Below are positions 43,980 to 52,268 of a stretch of DNA of 64,000 nt, in pieces. Position 1 is the first letter of the stretch. Every line of letters begins with the position of its first letter. The notes beneath the pieces are model-generated. The model saw nothing but the letters and a program-made list of their open reading frames with translations. It had not been told where the DNA came from and did no database searches. The stretch comes from Micromonospora chokoriensis (GTDB lineage Bacteria; Actinomycetota; Actinomycetes; Mycobacteriales; Micromonosporaceae): NCBI RefSeq assembly GCF_900091505.1, contig NZ_LT607409.1, forward strand, positions 1,054,001-1,118,000, given 5' to 3'. The position numbers were made by a program, and so were the translations under genes.

Positions 43980-44257
43980 TCTTGCTGTTTCCGGCGCATG
44001 CGCCCCAGGCTCCCGACGACGACGTCCAGATTCCGTGTGATCAACACGACTTCCCCGAAATCGCGGCATCCCAGTGCCTCCGACACCGCAATGTCCCCGA
44101 ACCCGTGTGGATCAAGCGAAGGCCGCAGCGTGCGGCGGGCGAGGCAGGGCCGGAGAGCGAGGCGGGGCCGGAGAGCGAGGCAGGGCCGGAGAGCGAGGCG
44201 GGGCCGGAGAGCGAGGCGGGGCCGGAGAGCGAGGCGGAGGCCGGACCGCCGGGGTGA
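43973..44257 (+). CDS. Doubtful ORF with EAGPES repeats
   Basis: A possible 94-residue protein from a GTG at 43973, ending in five or six copies of the hexapeptide EAGPES encoded by the 18-bp tandem repeat. There is no ribosome site, the start lies in the tRNA terminator, and the minus strand is also open. The region 43926-44298 may be non-coding; listed so the repeat can be judged. Confidence 0.2.
   Translation: MGILLFPAHAPQAPDDDVQIPCDQHDFPEIAASQCLRHRNVPEPVWIKRRPQRAAGEAGPESEAGPESEAGPESEAGPESEAGPESEAEAGPPG
44141..44236. repeat. 18-bp tandem repeat, five copies plus part
   Basis: Units of GAGGC(A/G)GGGCCGGAGAGC begin at 44141, 44159, 44177, 44195 and 44213, with a broken sixth at 44231. A separate 20-bp direct repeat (GGGGTGAGGTCGCCGGCCGG-like) follows at 44251-44290. 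Confidence 0.9.
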
Positions 44258-44298
44258 GGTCGCCGGCCGGGGGTGAGGTCGCCGGCCGGGTCGGGGCG

Positions 44299-45321
44299 TC
44301 ATTCGTCGCGGTGACTCTGGGGGCGGTGCTGCACGATGCCGCCCTGGATCGCGTCCCACACGCTGCGTCCAGCGTGTCGCAACGTCTCCCCGGCCTGCTC
44401 GGCAAACTGCGCCGCGTTCTGGGCGGCAGCCTGCGCCGCGGCCGACAGACCGCCGCCGCCGTCGCCAGCCGGGCCGGGACCAGCCGAGCCCGAACCAGCC
44501 GAGCCCGAACCAGCCAAGCCCGAACCAGCCAAGCCCGAACCAGCCGAGGCCGAACCAGCCGGGCCGGGACCAGCCGGGCCCGAACCAGCCGAGGCCGCCT
44601 GGTCGGGGTGGTCACCGGGTCGCCCCGCGGTGCCTTCCGGCCGTTCCCCACCGCCCGGTCGCTCCCCCCAAGGGCGATGCGGCGCCTCGTGCTCCGGGCG
44701 CCGATCCGCCGGTCGCGCCTGCCCGGGTCCACCAGGGCGCGACCCTGCAGCCATCTGCTCCGAGCCGACCGGTCCCGGTTCCGGACAACTCGGCCCCGGG
44801 TGCCCAGGGCCAGAAGGCTCGGGACCAGAAGGCTCGGGACCGGGCTGGGCGACACCGGGTCGGCCCCGATCGGCGACCGCACTCCGTTCGTCAAGTACGC
44901 CGCCCGAGCGCCGCGCCGCTGCCCGGATCTCCGCCGCACCCGCCGCCACCTGCTGCGCGCTGCGGTTCACGTCGTCGATGGCGGTGGCCGTACGCGCGAG
45001 CGATTCGATGATCTGCGGATTGCTGTCGAGGGTGTCGAGCGCCCGCCCCAGGATCGTGGTCAGCTGTTCCAACCGCACCCGTAGCTGCGCCTCGGCGTGC
45101 ACCCCGTCGACGTCCAGCTCGACGCCGCTCAGGTGCACCCGTACGCCGGCGTCGACCTGCAGGAGGTTGGCCACCCGGGCCCGCAGCGACAGGTCGGCGT
45201 CCAGGCCGTCGACCGCCAGCCGGATCGAGTCGACGGACACCTTGGGAATGTCGAGCAGGACGTCCGGGTCGACGTTGTCGACGTTTCGGTCCGCCTCCCG
45301 TTGCTGCCCGTTCTCGCTCAT
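44299..45321 (-). CDS. Hypothetical protein with conserved N-domain and Gly/Ser/Pro repeat region
   Basis: 340 residues, ATG start. Residues 15-125 look like a folded domain: DPDVLLDIPKVSVDSIRLAV, then LSLRARVANLLQVDAGVRV and a helical segment EAQLRVRLEQLTTILGRAL. I recall similar N-termini in actinobacterial proteins of unknown function. From about 150 the chain is low complexity, including a run of SAGSG/LAGSG/PAGPG units encoded by a 15-bp tandem repeat (about 44466-44600), then an Ala-rich helix (AAAQAAAQNAAQFAEQAGE) near the end. No membrane segment. Function unknown. Confidence 0.7.
   Translation of the reverse strand: MSENGQQREADRNVDNVDPDVLLDIPKVSVDSIRLAVDGLDADLSLRARVANLLQVDAGVRVHLSGVELDVDGVHAEAQLRVRLEQLTTILGRALDTLDSNPQIIESLARTATAIDDVNRSAQQVAAGAAEIRAAARRSGGVLDERSAVADRGRPGVAQPGPEPSGPEPSGPGHPGPSCPEPGPVGSEQMAAGSRPGGPGQARPADRRPEHEAPHRPWGERPGGGERPEGTAGRPGDHPDQAASAGSGPAGPGPAGSASAGSGLAGSGLAGSGSAGSGSAGPGPAGDGGGGLSAAAQAAAQNAAQFAEQAGETLRHAGRSVWDAIQGGIVQHRPQSHRDE
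44466..44600. repeat. 15-bp tandem repeat within a coding region
   Basis: About eight to nine units close to CGAACCAGCCGAGCC on the plus strand, encoding the Gly/Ser/Ala pentapeptides of the minus-strand protein; copies differ by one or two bases. Confidence 0.8.
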
Positions 45322-45476
45322 GATCTCCCGCCCGCCCGCACAGAATTCCGGTCGTCGGCGCGGTTACCCGCTTTCCGGCCGGACATCCCGTGCGTGACGG
45401 CTCGGCGACCCTCTGTCTGGAACCGGGCACCGCGCGAAGCTGCACACCCGGGCATCAGCCGGTATGGTCCGGGCCT

Positions 45477-46001
45477 ATGGGACAGGAAATGACTGATCCG
45501 GCCGACATCCGGCAGGACGTCGACCAGTTCTCTCTGCGGTGCAGTCTCCTCGTCCCGAGTTCGGCCGAGCACGCGTTCGCGGTCTTCACGGCCCAGCTGA
45601 CTGACTGGTGGGTCACCGAGTACACCTGGTCCGGCCCGGATGCTCTCGACGAGCTGGGCATGGAGCCACGGGCCGGCGGCATGCTCTACGAGATTGGCCC
45701 GTACGGCTTTCGCGCCGACTGGGGTCGGGTGCTCACCTGGGATCCGCCGCGGCGGCTGGTCTTCGCCTGGCAGATCGGCCCCGACCGGGCACCGGTGCCG
45801 GATCCGGCCCGGGCCAGCGAGGTCGAGGTGCTGTTCCTACCGGAAGGGCCGGAGCGCACCCGGATCGAGCTGGAGCACCGACACTTCGACAGGCACGGCG
45901 AGGCTGCTGAGGGTTACCGCAAGGCGCTCACCGCCGGCTGGCACGAGTTGCTCACCCGCTACGTGGGCACGCTGTCGCGCCACCCCGGCATCTCCGCCTG
46001 A
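45477..46001 (+). CDS. SRPBCC/AHSA1-domain protein
   Basis: 174 residues of the START-like (Bet v1) fold: SSAEHAFAVFTAQLTDWWV, ADWGRVLTWDPPRRLVFAWQI, RTRIELEHRHFDRHGEAAEG are the usual AHSA1 landmarks. These small cytoplasmic proteins bind hydrophobic ligands or act as stress-linked factors; the specific role is unknown. TATGGT ends eight bases before the ATG at 45477, so a leaderless transcript is likely; an alternative ATG at 45489 is too close to its AGGA. Convergent with the DUF2786 gene. Confidence 0.85.
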   Translation: MGQEMTDPADIRQDVDQFSLRCSLLVPSSAEHAFAVFTAQLTDWWVTEYTWSGPDALDELGMEPRAGGMLYEIGPYGFRADWGRVLTWDPPRRLVFAWQIGPDRAPVPDPARASEVEVLFLPEGPERTRIELEHRHFDRHGEAAEGYRKALTAGWHELLTRYVGTLSRHPGISA

Positions 46002-46036
46002 CCGAGCCGCCGATCAGCGCGGAACAGCGCGTCGGC

Positions 46037-46744
46037 TCACCGGCCGAGCCGCCGGTCAGCGGCGGACCGACCGGTCAGGTCCCGACCGCCCAGGTTTGCG
46101 CCTTGGCCGGCCTCCGCACCCGAACCGAACCCGGTGCCGCCGAGTCGACGCGGTGGGGCGGTGCGCAGCCGTGGGTACTCCGCGCTGAGCCGTCGCTGCA
46201 CCCGGTCGGAGCGGTCGGCCAGCACCAGCGCCACCGACGGCGTGCCCGACTCACTGGCCGCCGCCGTCTCCGCCGCCCAGAGTCGACCCCCGATCACCTC
46301 CGCGAAGCCGGCCAGCCAGGAGCGGCGGAAGGCGGCCGGATGGTCGTCCTCCGGCACCGGGGTGGCGGCCAGGCCGTGTGCCGCCTGCACGAGCAGTGAA
46401 GTGAAGAGCAGGTCGACCCGTTCCAGGTCACTGGCGAAGCCGAAGAGGTGCAGCGCGAAGCCGTTGCCCTGCCGCCGGCGCACGCAGCGACAGCGCAGCG
46501 GCTCGGCGACGGCGGCGAGCAGGCCGACCTTGTCGCGGGCGTACGGGGCGACGACGTCCAGAACCCGGTCGCCGACCGGATCGGTGGTCGGGTCGTGGAC
46601 GGCCAGCAGCGCTCGGTCCACGCCGTAGCGGGCGATCAACTCGGTCGCCTTGGCGGTGAAGGCGGCGGCTTCGGCAGGCGTGCAGGCCGGGTCCTCGGCC
46701 TGGGCCAGCAGCTTGCGCACCTTGCTGAGCATGGCCTCGGACAT
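46037..46744 (-). CDS. DUF2786 domain protein
   Basis: 235 residues. The N-terminal 45 residues match DUF2786 (LSKVRKLLAQAEDPACTPAEAAAFTAKATELIARYG); a second domain of about 120 residues (RCVRRRQGNGFALHLFGFASDLERVDLLFTSLL) follows in the way common to this family. The biochemical role is unknown. C-terminal 30 residues are Gly/Arg-rich and partly encoded by a repeat shared with the intergenic DNA at 46002-46035. ATG at 46744, weak site. Confidence 0.82.
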   Translation of the reverse strand: MSEAMLSKVRKLLAQAEDPACTPAEAAAFTAKATELIARYGVDRALLAVHDPTTDPVGDRVLDVVAPYARDKVGLLAAVAEPLRCRCVRRRQGNGFALHLFGFASDLERVDLLFTSLLVQAAHGLAATPVPEDDHPAAFRRSWLAGFAEVIGGRLWAAETAAASESGTPSVALVLADRSDRVQRRLSAEYPRLRTAPPRRLGGTGFGSGAEAGQGANLGGRDLTGRSAADRRLGR

Positions 46745-46875
46745 GCCTACAGAGCTACCACACGGGGCGGACAGCAACGGGGCCACGACAGCATCGATCG
46801 ATACGTATCATCGTCACGGTCCGATGATCGGTCCAATCCGGACGGTCAGCTACCTGTTCCCGGAGGCTTGCCCGC

Positions 46876-47316
46876 ATGCCATCCCCGACCGCACGCCTGT
46901 TCGCCGTCGCCACGGCCACCGCGCTGCTCTTCGCCGGCGCACCCGCACAGGCTGCCCCATCCGCGCCGGTCACGCCGGCCACCCCCGGCACCAACGCCTT
47001 CGCCCCGCTAGCGACGTGTTACGGCGGGGCGGTCCGGTCGTACTTCGCGAGCGGCCGCTACGGCGGCACAGCCGGCCAGTTCCGCACGACGACCCGCTGT
47101 CGCGACATCAACGTCCGTAACGCGAGCGTGTACGCCACCGAGGCGTGCGTGATCTTCGTCGACAAGACGAGTGCCTGCAACTACTGGACGTACCTGCCGG
47201 CCAACTCGGGCTGGACCACGGTGGCGACCAACGTCCGCGACGGGGTCAACTTCCAGGTCCGCTTCGAGAACCTGCGGTACGAGTACGAGCCGCTGATCGC
47301 GTACCACGCGTTCTGA
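46876..47316 (+). CDS. Small secreted protein with four cysteines
   Basis: 146 residues from an ATG with GGAGGC upstream. Sec signal of about 27 residues ending AQAAP, then a compact domain with Cys in LATCYGG, TTRCRD, TEACVIF and SACNYW, probably two disulfides. Aromatic-rich strands (VRSYFASGRYGG, WTYLPANSGWTT) suggest a small beta protein. Such proteins are frequent in actinomycetes and lack known function. Single gene with terminator right after it. Confidence 0.72.
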   Translation: MPSPTARLFAVATATALLFAGAPAQAAPSAPVTPATPGTNAFAPLATCYGGAVRSYFASGRYGGTAGQFRTTTRCRDINVRNASVYATEACVIFVDKTSACNYWTYLPANSGWTTVATNVRDGVNFQVRFENLRYEYEPLIAYHAF

Positions 47317-47323
47317 GTGCCGG

Positions 47324-47368
47324 GCGCGGTCGCGGCGTCCACCCCCCCGACGGGCGCCGCGACCGCGC
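47324..47368. terminator. Hairpin terminator between converging genes
   Basis: Perfect 14-bp stem (47324-47337 with 47355-47368), 17-nt loop, between the stops of the genes on either side. Confidence 0.7.
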
Positions 47369-47370
47369 TG

Positions 47371-47760
47371 TCACCCGGCGCGGCTGCGCAGTGTGGCGAT
47401 CGTCGAGCCGGCGAGGGTGAGCAGGCAGTCGGGCAGCAGACCGTCGGCTGCCGCAGCACCGAAGAGCGCCTCGCCGGTCGGCTCGTCCCGATTGGCGTAC
47501 GCGCTGACGAAGCGGGCCACCCAGCGGGTGTCGTACTCCGCCTGGTCGATTCCCGGGAAGTCCAGCGCCGCCCCGCCGGCGGCCGGGGTGTCACCGAGCA
47601 TCGTCGCGGCGAGGCACCAGGCGACCCCGTACGCGCCGCTCAGGCCGGCTCGGTCGACGACCGCGTCGAACGCTCCCACCACCGCGTCTCCATCCCCGGT
47701 CAGCGCCGAGCGGAGCACGGCGGCTGCGTCGTCGAACGTCTGCTGTGGTAGGTCCGTCAC
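47371..47760 (-). CDS. Hypothetical small cytoplasmic protein
   Basis: 129 residues from the GTG at 47760. Acidic, helical (DDAAAVLRSALTGDGDAVVGA, FDAVVDRAGLSGAYGVAWCLAA), no signal or membrane segment. TACTGT seven bases before the GTG suggests a leaderless start; a longer frame upstream begins without any site. I recall similar short proteins of unknown function in Micromonospora relatives; nothing more can be said. Confidence 0.65.
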   Translation of the reverse strand: MTDLPQQTFDDAAAVLRSALTGDGDAVVGAFDAVVDRAGLSGAYGVAWCLAATMLGDTPAAGGAALDFPGIDQAEYDTRWVARFVSAYANRDEPTGEALFGAAAADGLLPDCLLTLAGSTIATLRSRAG

Positions 47761-47916
47761 CCACCGCACAGTAGGACGGGTGGTCAAGCACCCCCACCAA
47801 TCGCTACTCTCCGTGTTCAATGCGAGCTACCTGCGCTTTACGCCACCTCCACGGTCCCACCGTCGGCCTCGGCACGCTAATGTGCGCAGCGGACCTTCGC
47901 CGGAGGAAGGACGACC

Positions 47917-49260
47917 ATGCTCGTATCACGCCGATCGCGGGTGGCCACACTGGCTGCCTGCGCGACGATCCTGCTCGCCACAAGCGCTTGCGGGGATGAC
48001 AAGGCCAAGGAGACCAGCGCCCAACAGGTCCGTCTCTACGGCACGGACGGCAACATGCTCAACTCCTACCCCGCGGAGTTGAAGGAACGCGCGAGCCTCG
48101 TGGACGGGATGAAGGGCACCACGCCACTCGTCCCGCTGCCCGAAGACTTCAAGAACCGACTGCGGACCGTCAATCCGGCGCTGACGGACTTCGTGTACTC
48201 CGCCGAGTCCTACGACGCGGTGGTGATCGCCGTGCTCGCCGCCCAACTGGCCGGGAGCACCGATCCGGCGGCCATCGCGAAGCAGATCGTCGCGGTGACC
48301 AACGACGGGCAGCGCTGTGAGGACCCGGCGAGTTGCCTCGCGCTGGCCCGCAACGGGCAGGACATCGAGTACCGCGGTGTGTCGCTGAGCCGTGCGGGCT
48401 TCACCGACAAGGGTGAGCCGGCCACCGCGAGCTACGCCACGCTGACCTTCGACGGGCAGCAGATCAACGACGGCAAGACCGAGTTCGTCGGCGCGGGCAT
48501 CGAGTCGGCGGCGAGCACCAAGGCGCCGCCGAAGCCGAAGAAGCAGCGCGCGGGTGGCGACCCCGACCAGGAACCGCTGAAGTTGGGCGGCCTGCTGCCG
48601 AAGACCGGTGACCTGTCGATCGCGTACCCGCCGATGGCCGCCGGCGCCGCGCTGGCGATCAAGGAGATCAACGCCGCCGGTGGCGCGCTGAGCAAGCCGG
48701 TGACCTGGGTCGAGGGCGACGACGGCACCAACCCGGCGGTGGCCAAGGCGACGGTCGCCAAGCACGTGACGGACGGCGTGAGCGTGATCATCGGCGCGGG
48801 TGGTTCGGGCATCTCCCGGGCCGTGCTGCCGGACGTGGTGCGGGCCGGGAAGATCCTCTTCTCGCCGTCCAACACCGACAGCGGCCTGACCGACGCGGAG
48901 GACAACGGCCTCTACTTCCGCACGGCACCGCCGGACAGCCTCCAGGGCCGCGCGTTGGCCGACGTGATCCTCCGCGACGGTTCGCAGAAGATCGTGATCG
49001 TCGCGCGTAAGGACTCCTACGGTGAGGGCCTCCAGAACACCGTCCGGGACGAGCTGGAGAAGGCCGGCGTCGCCGCCGACCGGCTCAAGCTGATGACGTA
49101 CGAGCCGCCGGCCGACGCCCAGGCGCCGGCTGTCGACTTCGGCGGCGGGGCGAAGGAGATCAAGGAGTTCGGCGCGGACGCCGTACTCATCATCGGTTTC
49201 GGTGAGTCCGCCCAGGTGATCCGCGGCCTGGCCGACGCCGGGGTGCAGATCCGGCAGTAG
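47917..49260 (+). CDS. Circularly permuted branched-chain-type substrate-binding lipoprotein
   Basis: 447 residues with a signal peptide and lipobox-like TSAC (Cys25). The order of halves is reversed relative to the LivJ-type (PBP type I) family. Residues 36-195 (QQVRLYGTDGNML ... ESYDAVVIAVLAAQLAG ... AGFTDKGEPAT) read like the C-terminal part, and residues 220-447 (LKLGGLLPKTGDLSI ... GAGGSGIS ... VLIIGFGESAQVI) like the N-terminal part. The protein stops at AGVQIRQ, the point where the canonical chain would continue into the segment found here at 36. A Lys/Pro-rich linker (201-219) joins the swapped parts. Frame is continuous. TAATGT at 47878 may be the -10. Ligand unknown. Confidence 0.85.
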   Translation: MLVSRRSRVATLAACATILLATSACGDDKAKETSAQQVRLYGTDGNMLNSYPAELKERASLVDGMKGTTPLVPLPEDFKNRLRTVNPALTDFVYSAESYDAVVIAVLAAQLAGSTDPAAIAKQIVAVTNDGQRCEDPASCLALARNGQDIEYRGVSLSRAGFTDKGEPATASYATLTFDGQQINDGKTEFVGAGIESAASTKAPPKPKKQRAGGDPDQEPLKLGGLLPKTGDLSIAYPPMAAGAALAIKEINAAGGALSKPVTWVEGDDGTNPAVAKATVAKHVTDGVSVIIGAGGSGISRAVLPDVVRAGKILFSPSNTDSGLTDAEDNGLYFRTAPPDSLQGRALADVILRDGSQKIVIVARKDSYGEGLQNTVRDELEKAGVAADRLKLMTYEPPADAQAPAVDFGGGAKEIKEFGADAVLIIGFGESAQVIRGLADAGVQIRQ

Positions 49261-49276
49261 CACGACCACAGAGCCA

Positions 49277-49318
49277 CGAAACGGCCGCACCGGCGCTCTC
49301 GCCGGTGCGGCCGTTTCG
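49277..49318. terminator. Bidirectional hairpin terminator
   Basis: Perfect 19-bp stem (49277-49295 with 49300-49318) and 4-nt loop, with A- and T-containing ends (CGAAACGG/CCGTTTCG), between converging stops. Confidence 0.9.
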
Positions 49319-49328
49319 GGTCGGGGAG

Positions 49329-50072
49329 TCATCGCGGCCGGCGGCGCTGCAGGAACTCGGTCATCCGGCGGTGCTTCTCCTCGTCCTCGAAGAGCACCGC
49401 CTGACTGACCAGGTCGAGATGCGGGTGCGCGGCGGCGGGCGCGTCCACCGCCAACTTGGTCAGCCGCAGCGCGAGCGGCGAGCCCAGGGCGATCTCGTCC
49501 AGCAGGGCGTGAGCGACAGTCAGCAGCTCGGCGGGCTCGTCCACGACCCGGTTCACCAGGCCGATCCGCAGCGCCTCCGCGGCGTCCACCCGTCGTCCGG
49601 TGAAGAGCAGCTCCTTGGCCCGGCCCTCACCGACCAACGCGGGCAGCCGGTGGGTGGCGCCGGCGCCGGCCAGGATGCCCAACCGCACCTCCGGCTGGCC
49701 GAAGACCGCCCGGGCCGTGCACACCCGCAGATCGCAGGCGTACGCCAGCTCCGCGCCACCGCCCAGCGCCGGGCCGTCGACGGCGGCCACGGTCGGCATC
49801 GGCAGTGCCCGGATCCGCGCGAAGGCGGCGGAGTTGATCGCGGCGAGGGCGTCCGTGCGGCCTCGTTCGCGCAGTTGGCCGATGTCGGCGCCACCGGCGA
49901 AGATGCCCGCCGCGCCGCCGGTCAGCAGCAGGAGCCGAGGGTTCGCCTCCAACTCGGCACAGACCTGGTGCAGCTCGGCGATCAGGTCGGCGTCGATGGC
50001 GTTGCGCTTCTCCGGTCGGTCCAGGGTGACCACCAGCCGGTCCGGGCGTTCCTCGATCCGCAGACCGCTCAC
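49329..50072 (-). CDS. Enoyl-CoA hydratase/isomerase
   Basis: 247 residues of the crotonase fold. Oxyanion motif AGGADIGQL, then GPALGGGAELAYACDLRVC, and FGQPEVRLGILAGAGAT in which the Glu of QPEV and the following Gly-rich loop fit hydratase active sites. GTG at 50072 overlaps the stop of the dehydrogenase gene by four bases, so the pair probably does consecutive steps of fatty acyl-CoA (or phenylacetate-type) oxidation. Confidence 0.9.
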   Translation of the reverse strand: MSGLRIEERPDRLVVTLDRPEKRNAIDADLIAELHQVCAELEANPRLLLLTGGAAGIFAGGADIGQLRERGRTDALAAINSAAFARIRALPMPTVAAVDGPALGGGAELAYACDLRVCTARAVFGQPEVRLGILAGAGATHRLPALVGEGRAKELLFTGRRVDAAEALRIGLVNRVVDEPAELLTVAHALLDEIALGSPLALRLTKLAVDAPAAAHPHLDLVSQAVLFEDEEKHRRMTEFLQRRRPR

Positions 50073-50926
50073 TGCTTGACACCGCCTTCCCACCGGTAGA
50101 AGCCCTGCCCGGACTTCTTGCCCAGCCGCCCCTCGGCCACCATCTCCACGAGCAGGGGCGGCGGCGCGAAGCGGTCCCCGTACGCGGCCTGGAGGGTGCG
50201 GGCGATGTCCAGCCGCACGTCCAGACCGACCAGGTCGGTGAGTTCCAGCGGACCGATCGGGTGCCGGTAGCCCAACACCATGGCCTTGTCGATGTCGGCC
50301 GCGCCGGCCACCTCGTCGGCCACCATCCGGATCGCCTCCAACCCGAGGGTGACGCCGAGGCGCGACGTGGCGAAGCCGGGCATGTCTCGTACCACGACGG
50401 GGTCCTTACCCAACCGGCCGGCGAGCGCGACGGCCGCGGCGGTGGTCTCCTCGGCGGTGGCCGGGCCGACCACGATCTCCAGGAGCGTCATCGCCCAGAC
50501 CGGGTTGAAGAAGTGCAGGCCGAGGAAGCGCTCGGGCGCGTCCAGCCCGGCGGCCAGCTCACCGATGGCGATGCTGGACGTGTTGCTGCCCAGCAGAGCC
50601 GGACGCAGCGCGGCGGCGTCCCGCAGCACCGCCCGCTTCAGGTCCAACCGCTCCGGCACCGCCTCCACGATCACCTCGGGGGCGGGAGCGACGTCGGTGA
50701 GCGTCGGCCGCAGCGTGATCCGTTGCCGGTTCGCGGCGGCCTCGTCGGCGCTCAGCTTCCCGCGCTGCACCGCCCGTTCCCACAGGTCGGCGAGCCGGTT
50801 CAGCGCGGAGGCTCCCCGCTCGGGGTCGACCTCGACCAACTCCACGGCGTGCCCCGCCCCGGCCGCCACGTACGCGATGCCGAGGCCCATCGTGCCGGCA
50901 CCGACGACCACGAAACGATCGCTCAT
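50069..50926 (-). CDS. 3-hydroxyacyl-CoA dehydrogenase
   Basis: 285 residues. NAD-binding VVVGAGTMGLGIAYVAAGAG at the N-terminus, LGSNTSSIAIGEL and GLHFFNPVWAMTLLEIV with the catalytic His, then the C-terminal helical domain (GFATSRLGVTLGLEAIRMV). Oxidises 3-hydroxyacyl-CoA with NAD. ATG at 50926 is chosen over the GTG three bases upstream because of the GGGAGG spacing. Operon with the hydratase. Confidence 0.93.
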   Translation of the reverse strand: MSDRFVVVGAGTMGLGIAYVAAGAGHAVELVEVDPERGASALNRLADLWERAVQRGKLSADEAAANRQRITLRPTLTDVAPAPEVIVEAVPERLDLKRAVLRDAAALRPALLGSNTSSIAIGELAAGLDAPERFLGLHFFNPVWAMTLLEIVVGPATAEETTAAAVALAGRLGKDPVVVRDMPGFATSRLGVTLGLEAIRMVADEVAGAADIDKAMVLGYRHPIGPLELTDLVGLDVRLDIARTLQAAYGDRFAPPPLLVEMVAEGRLGKKSGQGFYRWEGGVKQ

Positions 50927-51103
50927 CACGCCTCCCTGTCCGACCCGCCGGCGCGCGGGGTCTCCGCCGCGCCGGCCCCGGTTTCCCGCCCGTTCCGCTC
51001 GCTCATGGTGCGACCCTATGCAGCACGCCGATCATCCCCATGCGTGGGGGAGCGCGGGATCGGGTAATGACGGCCCGTCAACCGAGGGAAGGACCGCATC
51101 GAC

Positions 51104-51391
51104 ATGAGCCAGGCACCGGAGAGCGTCACCGACACCGAGATCGTGGAGACCCGGGGCGACGAGCGGGTCGAGCTGCTGCGCGCCGACACCAACAACGACG
51201 GCAAGACCGACGTGTGGGTGGTGGACACCGACGGCGACGGCAAGGCCGACCTGTTCCAGTTCGACACCGACGGCGACGGCAAGGTGGACATCACCATGGT
51301 CGACATCGACGAGGACGGCCAGCCGGACGAGGTGGTCGACGGCGACGGCGGTCTGCCGCCGGAGCAGCTTCCCCCGACCGTCCAGGTCTGA
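51104..51391 (+). CDS. Small acidic protein with four EF-hand-like calcium loops
   Basis: 95 residues, strongly acidic. Four DxDxDG-type loops start at Asp28 (DTNNDGKTD), Asp41 (DTDGDGKAD), Asp54 (DTDGDGKVD) and Asp67 (DIDEDGQPD), spaced exactly 13 residues, a stacked arrangement like thrombospondin type 3/dockerin-like calcium repeats and unlike helical EF-hands. No signal peptide is seen, which is odd because free calcium is low inside cells. ATG preceded by GAGGGAAGGA. Followed by a terminator. Confidence 0.82.
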   Translation: MSQAPESVTDTEIVETRGDERVELLRADTNNDGKTDVWVVDTDGDGKADLFQFDTDGDGKVDITMVDIDEDGQPDEVVDGDGGLPPEQLPPTVQV

Positions 51392-51398
51392 GCGGTAC

Positions 51399-51433
51399 GA
51401 CGGCCTCTGCGCGGCTGAGGCGCAGAGGCCGTC
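51399..51433. terminator. Hairpin terminator between converging genes
   Basis: Perfect 14-bp stem (51399-51412 with 51420-51433), 7-nt loop. Confidence 0.85.
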
Positions 51434-51435
51434 GG

Positions 51436-52248
51436 TCAGTCGGCGAGGCGCAGGGTGGCGAGGTAGTAGGGCGCGTCCCGGTCGTCCACATCGGTCAGCC
51501 GCCAGCCGGTGCCGTGCACCAGCGAGGCGAACTCGTCCGCCGAACAGACCAGGTAGTCGAACCACTCGGTGCTCAGCTCCCGGTAACGAAGCCGGAGCCG
51601 GAGCTGACCGCCGAGCCGACCGCGGCGGCGGTTGCGTTCGTGGTAACCGGTGTGCACCGGGTCGCGGGTGCCGTACGGGTCGGTGCCGTGCGCGATGATC
51701 TGCGCGCCCGGGCGGGCCAGAGCCGCGAGCGCGGCCAGGAACCCGGGGGCACGCTCCCGACCCTCGAACAGGCCGAGGTTGTTGCCGAGCAGCAGGAACG
51801 TGTCGTACCGCCGACCATCGGCCACGTGCGTGTCGACGGTGCCGTGCACCAGCCGCCGGACACCGCGACGCCGGCTCACCGCCAGCGCGCCGCCAGAGGT
51901 GTCCAGGCCGGTGACGGGTACGCCGCGCTCCTGGAGCAGCAGGGCGATCCGGCCGGCGCCGGTGCCGATGTCCAGTGTCTCGCCGCGGGCCCGGTCCACC
52001 GCGCGGTGGTCGTACGGCTGCCAGTCCTGCGGCCCGTCGAGGTAGTGCGCGGCCGGCGCGCCGTTGATCAGCCCGTCGTCCCGTTCGATGATCTCGATGA
52101 CCGGCCGGGGCAGTCGTCCACCCACCAGTGGTCGGGGGCCCACCCCGCTCGCCACCGCGAGGGTGTCCCGCAGCAGCTCACCGACCACGTCACCGATTTG
52201 AGGCTGCACCGTCACGGCGTTCACGCTATCCGGCCACTCAGTTGCCAC
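51436..52248 (-). CDS. Class I SAM-dependent methyltransferase
   Basis: About 270 residues. SAM-binding motif I is LDIGTGAGRIALLLQERG; motif II acidic end is VTGLDTSGGAL, and later VADGRRYDTFLLLGNNLGLFEG matches motifs III/IV. Target is unknown. Start uncertain between GTGs at 52248, 52224 and 52215; none has a clear site. Divergent from the PPOX-type gene with starts only 20 bp apart, so they may share regulation. Confidence 0.87.
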   Translation of the reverse strand: MATEWPDSVNAVTVQPQIGDVVGELLRDTLAVASGVGPRPLVGGRLPRPVIEIIERDDGLINGAPAAHYLDGPQDWQPYDHRAVDRARGETLDIGTGAGRIALLLQERGVPVTGLDTSGGALAVSRRRGVRRLVHGTVDTHVADGRRYDTFLLLGNNLGLFEGRERAPGFLAALAALARPGAQIIAHGTDPYGTRDPVHTGYHERNRRRGRLGGQLRLRLRYRELSTEWFDYLVCSADEFASLVHGTGWRLTDVDDRDAPYYLATLRLAD

Positions 52249-52268
52249 AGCGGTCGTATCCTTGCGGC

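Noticed and set aside
44141..44290. Regular repeats as a possible CRISPR array
   Set aside because: Units are contiguous, with no unique spacers, and no cas genes are present.
43575..44300. tRNA cluster as an integration site of a genomic island
   Set aside because: No integrase and no repeated tRNA 3' end found in the window; the alpha-glucan and crt genes do not differ visibly in composition.
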